The notes: generated by a model from the sequence alone, not told the origin. 10,383 nucleotides of DNA from JAWWPG01 sp037719575 (GCA_037719575.1 JBBJMF010000100.1:1-10383); one strand, 5' to 3'; positions 1 to 6,971 are shown, numbered from the stretch's first letter. Numbers and translations are program-made.

Positions 1-1841
1 GCACTCTGCAGGTGCTGAGCGACGTGACCGCCAACCCGGCTCTGCTGACCCTGCTGGCCGGACCGCGCTGGGCGATCGGGGCCCGCGACCTGGCGCTGCT
101 CGGCAGGCGGGCGAGGATCCTCGCCCGCGCGGATGACGCCGAGCGCCCGACCGGCGCGCCGGACACCGGCCCCGCGTCGGACCGAGACGTGCGGGCGGGT
201 CTCGCTGCGGCGGTGTCCGGGGTCGACCCGGCCGACCTGGTCTCGCTCGTCGAGGCCCTGGGTGACCTCGGCGGGCTGCCCTTCTCACCTCAGGCCCGAC
301 GGCGTTTCGGCGAGCTTGCCCGTGAGCTCGCGACGCTTCGCCGCTACGTCGGGGAGCCGCTGCTCGACCTGGTACGTCGGGTCGTGGACGTGACGGGTCT
401 CGAGGTCGAGCTCGCCTCGTCGACCTCGCCGGTGGCAGCCGCCCGGCGCGACAACCTGGCCACGTTCCTGGACGCCGTCTCGGCATTCGCGGGAGTCGAC
501 ACGGATGCCTCCCTCGGCGGCCTGCTCGCCTACCTCCGGGCCGAGGACGACTACGGTCGGGGGCTCTCGCTCGCCCTGCCGTCGGAGGCGGACTCGGTCA
601 AGCTGCTCACCGCCCATCGCGCCAAGGGCCTCGAGTGGGACGTCGTGTTCGTCCCGGGCGTGGCGAAGGGCGTGTTCCCGATCCCCAGGTCCGCGTCGAG
701 GTGGACCACGTCCCCGAACGTGCTTCCGTCGGCGACGCGGGGAGACGCCGCCGACCAGCCGGCCGTCCGGGAGCGTTCCAGCGCCGGCCTCGCGGCGTAC
801 GCCGACGATTGCCGCGCGGCCACGGTCCTCGAGGAGCGGCGACTCGCGTACGTCGCGATGACCAGACCACGCGCGGAGCTCATCGTCTCCTGTCACTGGT
901 GGGGCCCTCGCCAGAAGAAGCCACGCGGGCCGTCGCTCTTCGCCGACGACGTGCGCGCGGCGCTCGGCCTGTTCGACGGCTCGGTCGAGCCGGACACCCC
1001 TGCCCCGAAGGACGGCGCGATCAACCCAGCCAACCGGCAGGACCTCCCCGTGCCCTGGCCGGCCGAGGCCGGGGTGGTCGAGCTGGCGCGTCGTCGCGAC
1101 GCGGCGGCGCTCGTCGAGCAGTCGACGCAGCGCACCTGGCCGGTAGCCGTCGAGGCCGCCGCGGACCTCCTGATGCTGGACGAGCTGGCGATCGTGCGGC
1201 AGTGGGACGTCGAGATGGAGGCTCTGATCGCCGAGGCACGGGCCGATGCCCATGACGAGGTCGTCGTCATGCTCCCGCCGACCATCTCGGCGACGACGCT
1301 GCTCCGCGTGGGTGACGACCCGCAAGGTCTGGCGAGAGACCTGGCACGGCCGATGCCACGCAAGCCGTCGCCGGCCGCGAGGTTCGGCACCCGGTTCCAC
1401 GCCTGGGTGGAGGCCCACGTCGGGGAGCCACTGCTGCTCGACCCCGACGACCTTCCCGGCCGGGCCGACCTGGACATCGCCGGCGACGCCGAGCTGCGCG
1501 AGCTCATCGAGGCCTTCAAGGCCGGGCCGTTCGGTGACCGACCCCCGGTCCAGACCGAGGCCCCGTTCGCCCTCGTCCTCGCCGGGCACGTCGTCCGAGG
1601 CAGGATCGACGCGGTCTACGCCACCACTGACGGCTTCGACGTCGTCGACTGGAAGACCAACGTGTCCCAGACGGCCGACCCGCTCCAGCTGGCGACCTAC
1701 CGGCTGGCCTGGGCCGAGCTGATGGGAGTCGACGTCGGCAACGTCACGGCAAGCTTCTACTACGTGCGCAGCGGTGAGATCGTGACGTACGACGACCTGC
1801 CTGGCCGTGCCGAGCTCGAGACGCTGGTGACCGGGCGATGA
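1..1841 (+). CDS. adnB: AdnB-like UvrD-family helicase-nuclease subunit, 5'-truncated by the window edge
   Basis: The open frame runs off the left edge, so only the C-terminal helicase part and the nuclease domain are present. Numbering from the GTG codon at nt 12, helicase motif V (LLTAHRAKGLEWD, about 198-210) and motif VI (EERRLAYVAMTR, from about 274) are intact. A PD-(D/E)XK nuclease follows: H463 in GTRFHAW, D533 in GRIDAVY, D546 and K548 in VVDWKT, and the Q559-x3-Y563 motif. AdnAB is the actinobacterial RecBCD/AddAB-like motor-nuclease that resects double-strand breaks. The adnB assignment over adnA rests on position: in mycobacteria adnB is the downstream gene, nearer nudC. No Cys cluster that could hold an Fe-S centre is seen in the nuclease part. 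The GTG at nt 12 is not the true start, because the frame is open before it and the sequence around it is already conserved mid-protein. The class is firm and the A/B assignment is an inference. Confidence 0.85.
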   Translation, partial: TLQVLSDVTANPALLTLLAGPRWAIGARDLALLGRRARILARADDAERPTGAPDTGPASDRDVRAGLAAAVSGVDPADLVSLVEALGDLGGLPFSPQARRRFGELARELATLRRYVGEPLLDLVRRVVDVTGLEVELASSTSPVAAARRDNLATFLDAVSAFAGVDTDASLGGLLAYLRAEDDYGRGLSLALPSEADSVKLLTAHRAKGLEWDVVFVPGVAKGVFPIPRSASRWTTSPNVLPSATRGDAADQPAVRERSSAGLAAYADDCRAATVLEERRLAYVAMTRPRAELIVSCHWWGPRQKKPRGPSLFADDVRAALGLFDGSVEPDTPAPKDGAINPANRQDLPVPWPAEAGVVELARRRDAAALVEQSTQRTWPVAVEAAADLLMLDELAIVRQWDVEMEALIAEARADAHDEVVVMLPPTISATTLLRVGDDPQGLARDLARPMPRKPSPAARFGTRFHAWVEAHVGEPLLLDPDDLPGRADLDIAGDAELRELIEAFKAGPFGDRPPVQTEAPFALVLAGHVVRGRIDAVYATTDGFDVVDWKTNVSQTADPLQLATYRLAWAELMGVDVGNVTASFYYVRSGEIVTYDDLPGRAELETLVTGR

Positions 1842-1898
1842 CCTGGTGACGCCTCGCCTCCGTCGCACCGGTGCCAGACGGGGCCGTCTAAGCCGACC

Positions 1899-2033
1899 TC
1901 AGCGTGCGGCCGCCAGCGCAGGAGCGTCGAGTGGGGTCGAATGCCGTCGCCAGATCTGCCAGCCGCCGGGCCCGCGCCGCCAGACGTCACTGAGGATGAA
2001 GACGCCACTCCGGTCCTGGCGCCATGGCCGCCA
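1899..2033 (-). pseudogene. Decayed 3' fragment of an NTF2/SnoaL-like (DUF4440-type) gene
   Basis: On the minus strand, reading from about 2033 down to the TGA at 1899-1901, one frame gives about 44 residues. They contain SGVFILSDVWRRGPGGWQIW followed by RRHSTPLDAP. The pattern D-V-W-R-R-x-G-G-W-x-(I/L)-x-x-R-H-S-(T/S)-P-L is the typical last two beta strands of small NTF2-fold proteins (SnoaL-like, DUF4440). Upstream the frame is closed by a stop at 2034-2036, no start or RBS fits, and the other frames do not continue the fold. It therefore looks like the 3' stump of a lost gene. The match is by eye and short. Against it, strongly biased GC-rich DNA can produce protein-like strings by chance. 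Confidence 0.45.
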
Positions 2034-2080
2034 TCATGCCGCACTCGCCGTCGTCGCTACTCTTCACGCCGAGGTCCCCG

Positions 2081-2109
2081 TACGGTGGACACAGCCCTCG
2101 ACGAAAGGA
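2081..2109 (+). promoter_or_regulatory. Candidate -10 element and ribosome binding site for the ABM-domain gene
   Basis: TACGGT at 2081-2086 fits the actinobacterial TAnnnT -10 pattern and would place transcription start about 25 nt before the ATG. AAAGGA at 2104-2109 is a good Shine-Dalgarno sequence 9 nt before the start at 2119. No convincing -35 is visible at 16-18 nt spacing. Confidence 0.3.
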
Positions 2110-2118
2110 TCGACTCAG

Positions 2119-2415
2119 ATGAGCATCGACCGCGGACTGCTAGCACTCCTGGAGGCCAAGCCCGACAAGGCAGACGAGCTCGCCGCTTTCCTCGAGCAGG
2201 GCCGGGCACTGGCAGCGGAGGAGTCAGGGACCGTCACGTGGTACGCGTTCAAGCTCAGCGAGACGACGTTCGGCATCTTTGACACGTTCAACGACGAGGA
2301 GGGCCGGCAGGCACACCTCGACGGGCAGATCCCGGCCGCGCTCGGCGAGGTCGGGCCGGACCTGCTCGCCAAGGACCCCGACATCCGGATGGTCGACGTC
2401 ATCGCGGTCAAGTGA
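2119..2415 (+). CDS. Small ABM-domain (antibiotic biosynthesis monooxygenase-like) protein
   Basis: This is a 98-residue protein with the compact ferredoxin-like fold pattern of the ABM family, which includes quinol monooxygenase-like proteins. An N-terminal strand (GLLALLEAKPDKADELAAFL) is followed by a helix, then VTWYAFKLSETTFGIFDTF and the helix-rich EGRQAHLDGQIPAAL, ending in MVDVIAVK. The WYAF...FGIFDTF...R..HL series matches the subgroup usually annotated as putative quinol monooxygenase or ABM domain-containing protein. Many members have no proven substrate, so none is claimed. The ATG at 2119 is chosen because AAAGGA lies 9 nt upstream and the family normally starts here; an in-frame extension to 1846 has no such support. 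It is convergent with deoD, with 13 bp between the stop codons. It is not part of the usual adnB-nudC neighbourhood. Confidence 0.8.
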   Translation: MSIDRGLLALLEAKPDKADELAAFLEQGRALAAEESGTVTWYAFKLSETTFGIFDTFNDEEGRQAHLDGQIPAALGEVGPDLLAKDPDIRMVDVIAVK

Positions 2416-2428
2416 CCTGAGTGGCACG

Positions 2429-3148
2429 TCAGTCCGGCAACGGCGTGGCGAGCATGGCGTCCAGGGCGATCTCGACCATCGAGGCGAAGGTCTGCTCGCG
2501 GTCGTGCGCTGTCGTCTGACCGCCACTGGGGATGTGGTCGGAGACCGTGCAGACGGTGAGCGCGCGACGCGCGTGCTTGGCGGCCAGCGTGTAGAGCGCG
2601 TGGCACTCCATCTCCACTGCGACGACGCCGTAGCCGATCAGAGCGTCGAGCAGCTCCGGGCGGTCGGAGTAGAACGAGTCCGAGGAGAAGACCTGGCCAA
2701 CGGTCACCTGCTCCCCGCGGCCCACCGCCGCGTCGTGGGCGGCGCGCAGCAGGTCGAAGTCCGCGGTCGCCGAGTAGGCAAGCCCCGAGAAGCGCAGGGC
2801 GTTCATCGACGAGTCGGTCGCGGCGCTGATGGCGAGGACGACGTCACGAAGCGCCAGCTCGTCGGTCAAGGCGCCGCAGGACCCGACCCGGACGAGCTGC
2901 TGCACGTCGTACTCACGGATGAGCTCGGTCACGTAGATCGCCAGCGACGGCTGGCCCATCCCGGTGCCTTGCACGGAGACCGCCTCGCCGCGGAAGGAGC
3001 CGGTGTAGCCCAGCATGTTGCGCACCGACGAGTAGCAGACCGCGTCGTCGAGGAACGTCTTGGCGATCCACCGGGCGCGCAGGGGGTCGCCCGGAAGCAG
3101 GACGCGCGGGGCGAGCTGGCCCGCCTCGGCAGCGATGTGCGTGCTCAT
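2429..3148 (-). CDS. deoD: Purine nucleoside phosphorylase, E. coli DeoD type
   Basis: The enzyme catalyses phosphorolysis of purine (deoxy)nucleosides to free base and (deoxy)ribose-1-phosphate in cytoplasmic purine salvage. The protein has 239 residues, the same length as E. coli DeoD, and the key residues fall at the familiar numbers. These are H4; G20 and R24 in LLPGDPLRA; R43; R87 and S90 in RVGSCGAL; E179-M180-E181 in VAVEMECHALY; D204 in TVSDH; and R217. The phosphate, ribose and base sites therefore look complete, and D204 predicts activity on both 6-oxo and 6-amino purines, as in hexameric PNPs. The ATG at 3146-3148 is preferred over longer frames because of AGGA about 9 nt upstream and the family N-terminus. 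It is divergent from nudC with only 43 bp between starts. Many actinobacteria use the trimeric PNP instead, so this copy may be an addition. Confidence 0.95.
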   Translation of the reverse strand: MSTHIAAEAGQLAPRVLLPGDPLRARWIAKTFLDDAVCYSSVRNMLGYTGSFRGEAVSVQGTGMGQPSLAIYVTELIREYDVQQLVRVGSCGALTDELALRDVVLAISAATDSSMNALRFSGLAYSATADFDLLRAAHDAAVGRGEQVTVGQVFSSDSFYSDRPELLDALIGYGVVAVEMECHALYTLAAKHARRALTVCTVSDHIPSGGQTTAHDREQTFASMVEIALDAMLATPLPD

Positions 3149-3179
3149 GGTGCTCGATCCTGCCAGAGCGGGTGACACG

Positions 3180-3185
3180 TAGGGT
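3180..3185 (+). promoter_or_regulatory. Candidate -10 element for a leaderless nudC transcript
   Basis: TAGGGT (TAnnnT) ends 6 nt before the GTG start of nudC. That is the spacing expected if transcription starts at the first base of the start codon. No Shine-Dalgarno sequence lies before this GTG. Leaderless mRNAs are common in actinobacteria. No clear -35 is seen. Confidence 0.4.
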
Positions 3186-3191
3186 CGGACG

Positions 3192-4130
3192 GTGACCAGT
3201 GACCTGCTGCCTGAGTTCTCGTTCCGGCACTCGGCCCACGACCGGCTCAGCGACCGTCGCGGTGACGCGAGCTTCCTCGAGACAGCCTGGGACGATGCCT
3301 CCACTCGGGTCGTGCTCATCCGCGACCAGGACCTGGCGGTGAGCGACGACGGCGTCCACGTTGCCACGCTGAGCCCGGCGCAGGCTCCGCCGGGTCAGCG
3401 CATGCTGCTGGGTGCGGCCGACGGGGTCGTGCACTTCCTCGTGGTGGAGAGCACCCCCGATGACGACCCGGCGGGCGACGATGACGCGCCGGCCGGCCAG
3501 GTGTTCCGCCCGCTGCGGGAGGTCGCCACGACGCTGAGTCCGCTCGACGCCTCGCTCGCCGTTCATGCGGTTGCGCTGACGGGGTGGCACCGCCGGCATC
3601 CGCGCTGCGCGGTATGTGGCGCCGACACCGAGGTCGCGATGTCGGGAGAGTCGAGGCGCTGCCCGGTGTGCGGCGCTCAGCACTTCCCGCGCACGGATCC
3701 CGCGGTGATCATGCTGGTCGTCGACGACGACGACCGTTGCCTGCTCGGCCACAACGCGGCGCGCGACGCCACCTGGTACTCGACCCTGGCCGGGTTCGTC
3801 GAGCCGGGGGAGACGCTCGAGGACGCGGTCATGCGGGAGGTGCGTGAGGAGACAGGGGTGGTGGTGGACGGGGTCGCCTACGCCGGGAGCCAGCCGTGGC
3901 CGTTCCCCTCGTCGCTCATGCTGGGCTTCCAGGCACATGCGTCCGGTACGGCGATCGAGGTGGACGGGGTGGAGATCACCAAGGCGCGATGGTTCAGCCG
4001 CGACGAGCTGCGGCGCGAGGTCGAGGCGGGTGAGCTCGTCGTACCGTCGACGATCTCGATCTCCGGGGCGCTCCTCGAGAGCTGGTACGGCGCTGCACTG
4101 CCCACTCGGCTGGGCGCTCCCGCTGGCTAG
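3192..4130 (+). CDS. nudC: NAD+ diphosphatase / NAD-capped RNA decapping hydrolase NudC
   Basis: NudC is a Nudix hydrolase that cleaves NAD(H) to NMN(H) and AMP and, in characterised bacteria, removes NAD caps from RNA 5' ends. The protein has 312 residues. The N-terminal domain (about 1-130) is followed by a zinc ribbon with C139-x2-C142 and C157-x2-C160. The Nudix box runs over 201-223 (GFVEPGETLE...REVREETG) with the catalytic glutamates present. The NudC signature SQPWPFPSSLM is at 233-243. The start is taken as GTG 3192: there is no RBS, but a TAnnnT box sits 6 nt upstream, suggesting a leaderless mRNA. Its TAG overlaps the stop of the convergent mycoredoxin gene in the palindrome CTAG. 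The N-terminal part contains an acidic low-complexity stretch near residues 90-99. Confidence 0.95.
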   Translation: MTSDLLPEFSFRHSAHDRLSDRRGDASFLETAWDDASTRVVLIRDQDLAVSDDGVHVATLSPAQAPPGQRMLLGAADGVVHFLVVESTPDDDPAGDDDAPAGQVFRPLREVATTLSPLDASLAVHAVALTGWHRRHPRCAVCGADTEVAMSGESRRCPVCGAQHFPRTDPAVIMLVVDDDDRCLLGHNAARDATWYSTLAGFVEPGETLEDAVMREVREETGVVVDGVAYAGSQPWPFPSSLMLGFQAHASGTAIEVDGVEITKARWFSRDELRREVEAGELVVPSTISISGALLESWYGAALPTRLGAPAG

Positions 4131-4375
4131 GACGCCAGGGCAAGGCGTTCCTTGACCTGAGCGACGCTCGGGTTCGTCAGCGAGGAGCCGTCCGAGAACA
4201 CCAGCGTCGGCACCGTCTGGTTGCCGTGGTTCGCTCGCTCGACGAGGGCCGCCGCCTCCGGCTGCCTGTCGATGTCGACCTCGTCGAACTTGATGCCCTC
4301 TCGCGTGAGCTGACCCTTGAGTCGGTGGCAGTATCCACACCAGGGCGTCGAGTAGAGAGTGAACTGTCCAGACAC
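4127..4375 (-). CDS. mrx1: Mycoredoxin (glutaredoxin-like, mycothiol-dependent)
   Basis: This is an 82-residue single-domain glutaredoxin-fold protein. The redox motif is W12-C13-G-Y-C16, followed by the TVP cis-proline motif (54-56) and the GSSLTNPS segment. These match actinobacterial mycoredoxin-1, which reduces mycothiol-protein mixed disulfides in the cytoplasm with electrons from mycothiol and mycothione reductase. The start is GTG at 4373-4375, supported by AAGGGA 8 nt upstream. It is convergent with nudC (stop codons share CTAG) and divergent from uvrD2 with 106 bp between starts. The same position and orientation is held by Rv3198A in M. tuberculosis (from memory), which supports the name. 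The only real alternative is a NrdH-type redoxin, which usually lies beside nrdI/nrdE; none is seen here. Confidence 0.88.
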   Translation of the reverse strand: MSGQFTLYSTPWCGYCHRLKGQLTREGIKFDEVDIDRQPEAAALVERANHGNQTVPTLVFSDGSSLTNPSVAQVKERLALAS

Positions 4376-4389
4376 GGATGTTGTCCCTT

Positions 4390-4473
4390 CGGGCGATTAC
4401 GCTTGTGACGGGGTGCAACGCCGCAGCCGCCCGATGCCTTCCCACGCCCACGACGCGATCGCGACCCAAGGAG
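4390..4473. promoter_or_regulatory. Divergent promoter region mrx1/uvrD2 with the uvrD2 RBS
   Basis: The 106 bp between the mrx1 and uvrD2 starts must hold both promoters. TACGCT at 4398-4403 is a possible -10 for uvrD2; read on the other strand, the same spot gives TAATCG, a weak -10 for mrx1. No -35 at proper spacing stands out. AAGGAG at 4468-4473 lies 8 nt before TTG 4482 and decides the uvrD2 start over the in-frame ATG at 4434. Confidence 0.35.
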
Positions 4474-4481
4474 CGCCCCGT

Positions 4482-6584
4482 TTGTCAGCAGCCGAGCACC
4501 TGCTCGACGGGCTCGACCCCGAGCAGCGTGAGGTGGCCACCGCGCTCGACGGGCCGGTACGGGTGCTCGCGGGTGCCGGAACGGGCAAGACTCGAGCCAT
4601 CACGCACCGGCTGGCCTACGGGATCACGGTCCAGGCGATGGAGCCCACGCAGGTTCTTGCCGTCACCTTCACGACCCGGGCGGCGGGAGAGATGCGGGCC
4701 CGGCTCGCCCGGCTCGGGGCGGCTGGCGTGCAGGCGCGCACGTTCCACTCGGCTGCGCTTCGACAGGCGCGTTACTTCTGGCCGACGGTCTACGGCAGTC
4801 AGCTGCCCGACATCGCGCCGTCGAAGATCCCCCTGCTCGCAGACGCCGTTGGCCGCTGCCGCCTGAAGGCGAGCCAGGCCGACCTGCGCGACCTCGCGGG
4901 TGAGGTCGAGTGGGCGAAGGTGTCCAACGTGCGTCCCGACGACTACGGCCGGCTCGCCCCCCTGGCGCATCGGAGTCTCGCGTCGTACGACGCGCCGACG
5001 GTTGCCAAGGTCTTCGCGAGCTACGAGGACGTGCGCCGCGACCGCAACCGGATCGACATGGAAGACGTCCTGCTCTGCGCCGCGGCGCTGATCGCGGAGG
5101 ACGAGCGGGTCGCCACCGCCATCCGGCGGCAGTACAGCTGGTTCGTCGTCGACGAGTTCCAGGACGTCAGCCCGCTGCAGAGCCGCCTGCTCGACCTCTG
5201 GCTCGGGGGACGCGACCAGGTCTGTGTCGTGGGCGACCCCGCCCAGACGATCTACTCGTTCGCCGGCGCGTCCGCCGACTACCTGCTGGAGTTCCCGCGC
5301 CATCACCCGGGCACGACATCAGTGACGCTGCACCGCAACTACCGGTCCACGCCCGAGATCATCACGGTCGCCAACACGGTCATGGCCGGCGAGCTCGGCG
5401 GTACCCAGCAGGCTGGTCCGGTGGCGGTCAGGCTGCGCGCGACGCGTGAGACGGGGACCGCGGTCACCTTCCGCGGGAGGTCCGACGAGCTCGCCGAGGC
5501 CGGAGCGGTCGCCGTCGACATCGCTTCGACGGTCGAAGCGGGCACCGATCCGCGGGACATCGCGATCCTCTTCCGGATCAATGCCCAGTCCGAGACGTTC
5601 GAGGAGGCGCTGACCGAGCGCGGCATCCCGTTCGTCGTGCGCGGCAGCGACCGTTTCTTCGACCGGACCGAGGTTCGCCAGGCGGTGGCGCTGCTCAGAG
5701 GAGCGGCCCGGACCGAGCCGGCCGGTACCGGTGACCTGGTGCACGACGTCACCGATGTGTTGACCGCGATGGGATGGGCGTCGGAGCCGCCGAAGGCCCG
5801 CGGCAACGTCCGAGACCGGTGGGAGTCGATGCAGGCGATCGTCGCGATGGCGAGCGACCATGTCGCCGCCAACCCGGCGCGTGACATCGCCGACTTCGTC
5901 GCCGAGCTCCAGCGTCGGGCCGAGGTGCAGCACGCGCCCGTTGCAGACGGGGTAACGCTCACCACGCTGCACGCCGCCAAGGGTCTCGAGTGGGGCACGG
6001 TCTACCTGGCAGGCATCCACGAGGGCAGCATGCCGATCGTCTATGCCGACACCGCCGCCCAGGTCGCCGAGGAGCGCCGCCTGCTCTACGTCGGCATGAC
6101 GAGGGCGCGCGACGGTCTGCACGTGTCGTGGGCGACCTCGCGCAGCCCGGGCGGGCGCGGCCAACGGGGTCCGAGCCGATTCCTCGACGGGCTCGTCACG
6201 CCTGGGCAGCAGGTGCCGGTGACGTCCGGCCGACGGGGTCGCCGACGCGGCGCGGTGGCCAGCTGCCGGATCTGCTCGCGGCCGCTCACGGACCCCCGCG
6301 AGCGCAAGCTCGGCCGGTGCGCCGACTGCCCCAGCAGCTACGACGAGGCGCTCTATGAGGTGTTGCGAGGGTGGCGGAAGGAGCGTGCTGCCACGGAGAA
6401 GGTACCCGCATACTGCGTGTTCACCGATGCCACCCTGACGGCCTTGGCGGAGATGCGGCCTGTCGACGTAGCCGGCCTCGCGGCGGTCCCGGGCATCGGT
6501 GCCGTGAAGGTCGAGAAGTACGGCGACGAGGTGCTCCAGATGTGCGGCAGTCGCCTGGGAGCGGGCGCCGGCGGGGCGCCGTGA
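4482..6584 (+). CDS. uvrD2: ATP-dependent DNA helicase UvrD2 (SF1A)
   Basis: UvrD2 is a 3'-to-5' superfamily 1 helicase for DNA repair and maintenance. With TTG 4482 as start (AAGGAG 8 nt upstream) the protein is 700 residues, as in M. tuberculosis UvrD2. Motifs in order are Walker A AGAGTGKT (30-37, K36), Walker B DEFQD (224-228), motif III VVGDPAQTIYSFAGA (249-263, Q255), motif IV HRNYRS (from 284), motif V TTLHAAKGLEW (494-504) and motif VI EERRLLYVGMTRAR (from 530). The tail carries the UvrD2-specific Cys4 motif, C595-x2-C598-x14-C613-x2-C616. An HRDC-like domain (about 630-695) follows, with a PGIGAVKVEKYG helix-hairpin segment. All motor and zinc residues are present. It lies upstream of whiB7 on the same strand, as in mycobacteria. 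An in-frame extension to 4359 overlaps mrx1 and is not credible. Confidence 0.95.
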   Translation: MSAAEHLLDGLDPEQREVATALDGPVRVLAGAGTGKTRAITHRLAYGITVQAMEPTQVLAVTFTTRAAGEMRARLARLGAAGVQARTFHSAALRQARYFWPTVYGSQLPDIAPSKIPLLADAVGRCRLKASQADLRDLAGEVEWAKVSNVRPDDYGRLAPLAHRSLASYDAPTVAKVFASYEDVRRDRNRIDMEDVLLCAAALIAEDERVATAIRRQYSWFVVDEFQDVSPLQSRLLDLWLGGRDQVCVVGDPAQTIYSFAGASADYLLEFPRHHPGTTSVTLHRNYRSTPEIITVANTVMAGELGGTQQAGPVAVRLRATRETGTAVTFRGRSDELAEAGAVAVDIASTVEAGTDPRDIAILFRINAQSETFEEALTERGIPFVVRGSDRFFDRTEVRQAVALLRGAARTEPAGTGDLVHDVTDVLTAMGWASEPPKARGNVRDRWESMQAIVAMASDHVAANPARDIADFVAELQRRAEVQHAPVADGVTLTTLHAAKGLEWGTVYLAGIHEGSMPIVYADTAAQVAEERRLLYVGMTRARDGLHVSWATSRSPGGRGQRGPSRFLDGLVTPGQQVPVTSGRRGRRRGAVASCRICSRPLTDPRERKLGRCADCPSSYDEALYEVLRGWRKERAATEKVPAYCVFTDATLTALAEMRPVDVAGLAAVPGIGAVKVEKYGDEVLQMCGSRLGAGAGGAP

Positions 6585-6617
6585 CGGCGTTCTGCAACGT
6601 TTCGGCAACCACGCCGC

Positions 6618-6655
6618 TAAATGCATTGCACCGGCCACGCGGGGTCGCGTAATGT
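6618..6655 (+). promoter_or_regulatory. whiB7 promoter with WhiB7-type AT-rich box
   Basis: A -35 TTGCAC (6626-6631), an 18-nt spacer and a -10 TAATGT (6650-6655) form the best promoter in the window. TAAAT (6618-6622) sits exactly 3 nt before the -35. WhiB7 is known to act on SigA promoters that carry an AT-rich element about 3 bp upstream of the -35, read by its AT-hook. The site therefore fits positive autoregulation. The predicted start is near 6662, giving a leader of about 380 nt. Confidence 0.65.
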
Positions 6656-6740
6656 GTGCGTGCGCGAGGGGTCACCCCCGCGTGACCAGATCAGCCCCGC
6701 CGGCGCTCCAGCCGCGCTAACGACGAGAGGAGGGCAGCAC

Positions 6741-6941
6741 ATGTACCTGATCACCACCAACCACGCGACGTCCGTGACGACGCGCTTCCGCATGCCTGTC
6801 CTCTGCCTGGAGGGCGTCACGGAGGCGCTCAAGCGGGGGCGTCGTATTGCGGGCCTGGTTTCGCACCGCTACGGCGCAGCTGCGCCCGCTTCCTTCAAGG
6901 ACGCCACGTCGGGTGTCCGTGCTTGGAGCCCACCGGTCTAG
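6741..6941 (+). CDS. Upstream ORF (leader peptide) of whiB7
   Basis: This is a 66-codon ORF with ATG 6741 and a strong RBS (GAGAGGAGG ending about 9 nt upstream). About four in five codons end in G or C, and in roughly the first 33 only one does not, so it looks genuinely translated. The peptide begins MYLITTNHATSVTTRF, has a basic middle (KRGRR) and ends RAWSPPV. It resembles no enzyme family I recognise. Its likely job is to report translation to the downstream attenuator: its last codons encode the 5' arm of the 6921-6971 hairpin, and a Pro-Pro pair lies two codons before the stop, where slow decoding would hold a ribosome on that arm. Whether the peptide itself matters is unknown. It is much longer than would be needed for sensing alone. 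Confidence 0.6.
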   Translation: MYLITTNHATSVTTRFRMPVLCLEGVTEALKRGRRIAGLVSHRYGAAAPASFKDATSGVRAWSPPV

Positions 6942-6971
6942 AAGTGACAGTCATGACCGGCACCTCCAAGC
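6921..6971 (+). promoter_or_regulatory. Predicted antiterminator hairpin overlapping the whiB7 terminator
   Basis: GCTTGGAG (6921-6928) pairs perfectly with CTCCAAGC (6964-6971), and CCGGTC (6933-6938) with GACCGG (6955-6960), across a 4x3 internal loop. The 5' arm is the last codons of the uORF. The 3' arm takes bases 6968-6971 from the foot of the terminator stem, so the two structures compete. A ribosome at the uORF stop would cover the 5' arm and favour termination; a ribosome stalled earlier would expose it. The overlap is only four terminator base pairs, so the strength of the switch is uncertain. Confidence 0.55.

Noticed and set aside
285..1868. Long open frame on the minus strand antisense to adnB
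   Set aside because: It lacks any family motif, is rich in Arg/Gly/Val low-complexity strings, and mirrors the strong third-position GC bias of the real gene on the plus strand.
1846..2118. In-frame upstream extension of the ABM-domain gene
   Set aside because: It has no homology and unusual composition. The ATG at 2119 has its own RBS and matches the family length. The stretch instead shows a minus-strand NTF2-like remnant.
4359..4481. In-frame N-terminal extension of uvrD2, including ATG 4434
   Set aside because: The extension overlaps the mrx1 start, has no RBS, and would make the protein longer than the 700 residues usual for UvrD2. TTG 4482 has AAGGAG at ideal spacing.
4485..5306. Minus-strand open frame inside uvrD2
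   Set aside because: It is a shadow of the uvrD2 frame. All helicase motifs are on the plus strand and it has no RBS or domain.
6585..6616. CGGCGT/ACGCCG inverted repeat as a uvrD2 terminator
   Set aside because: It has only 6 bp with a 20-nt loop and no T run, which is too weak to call.
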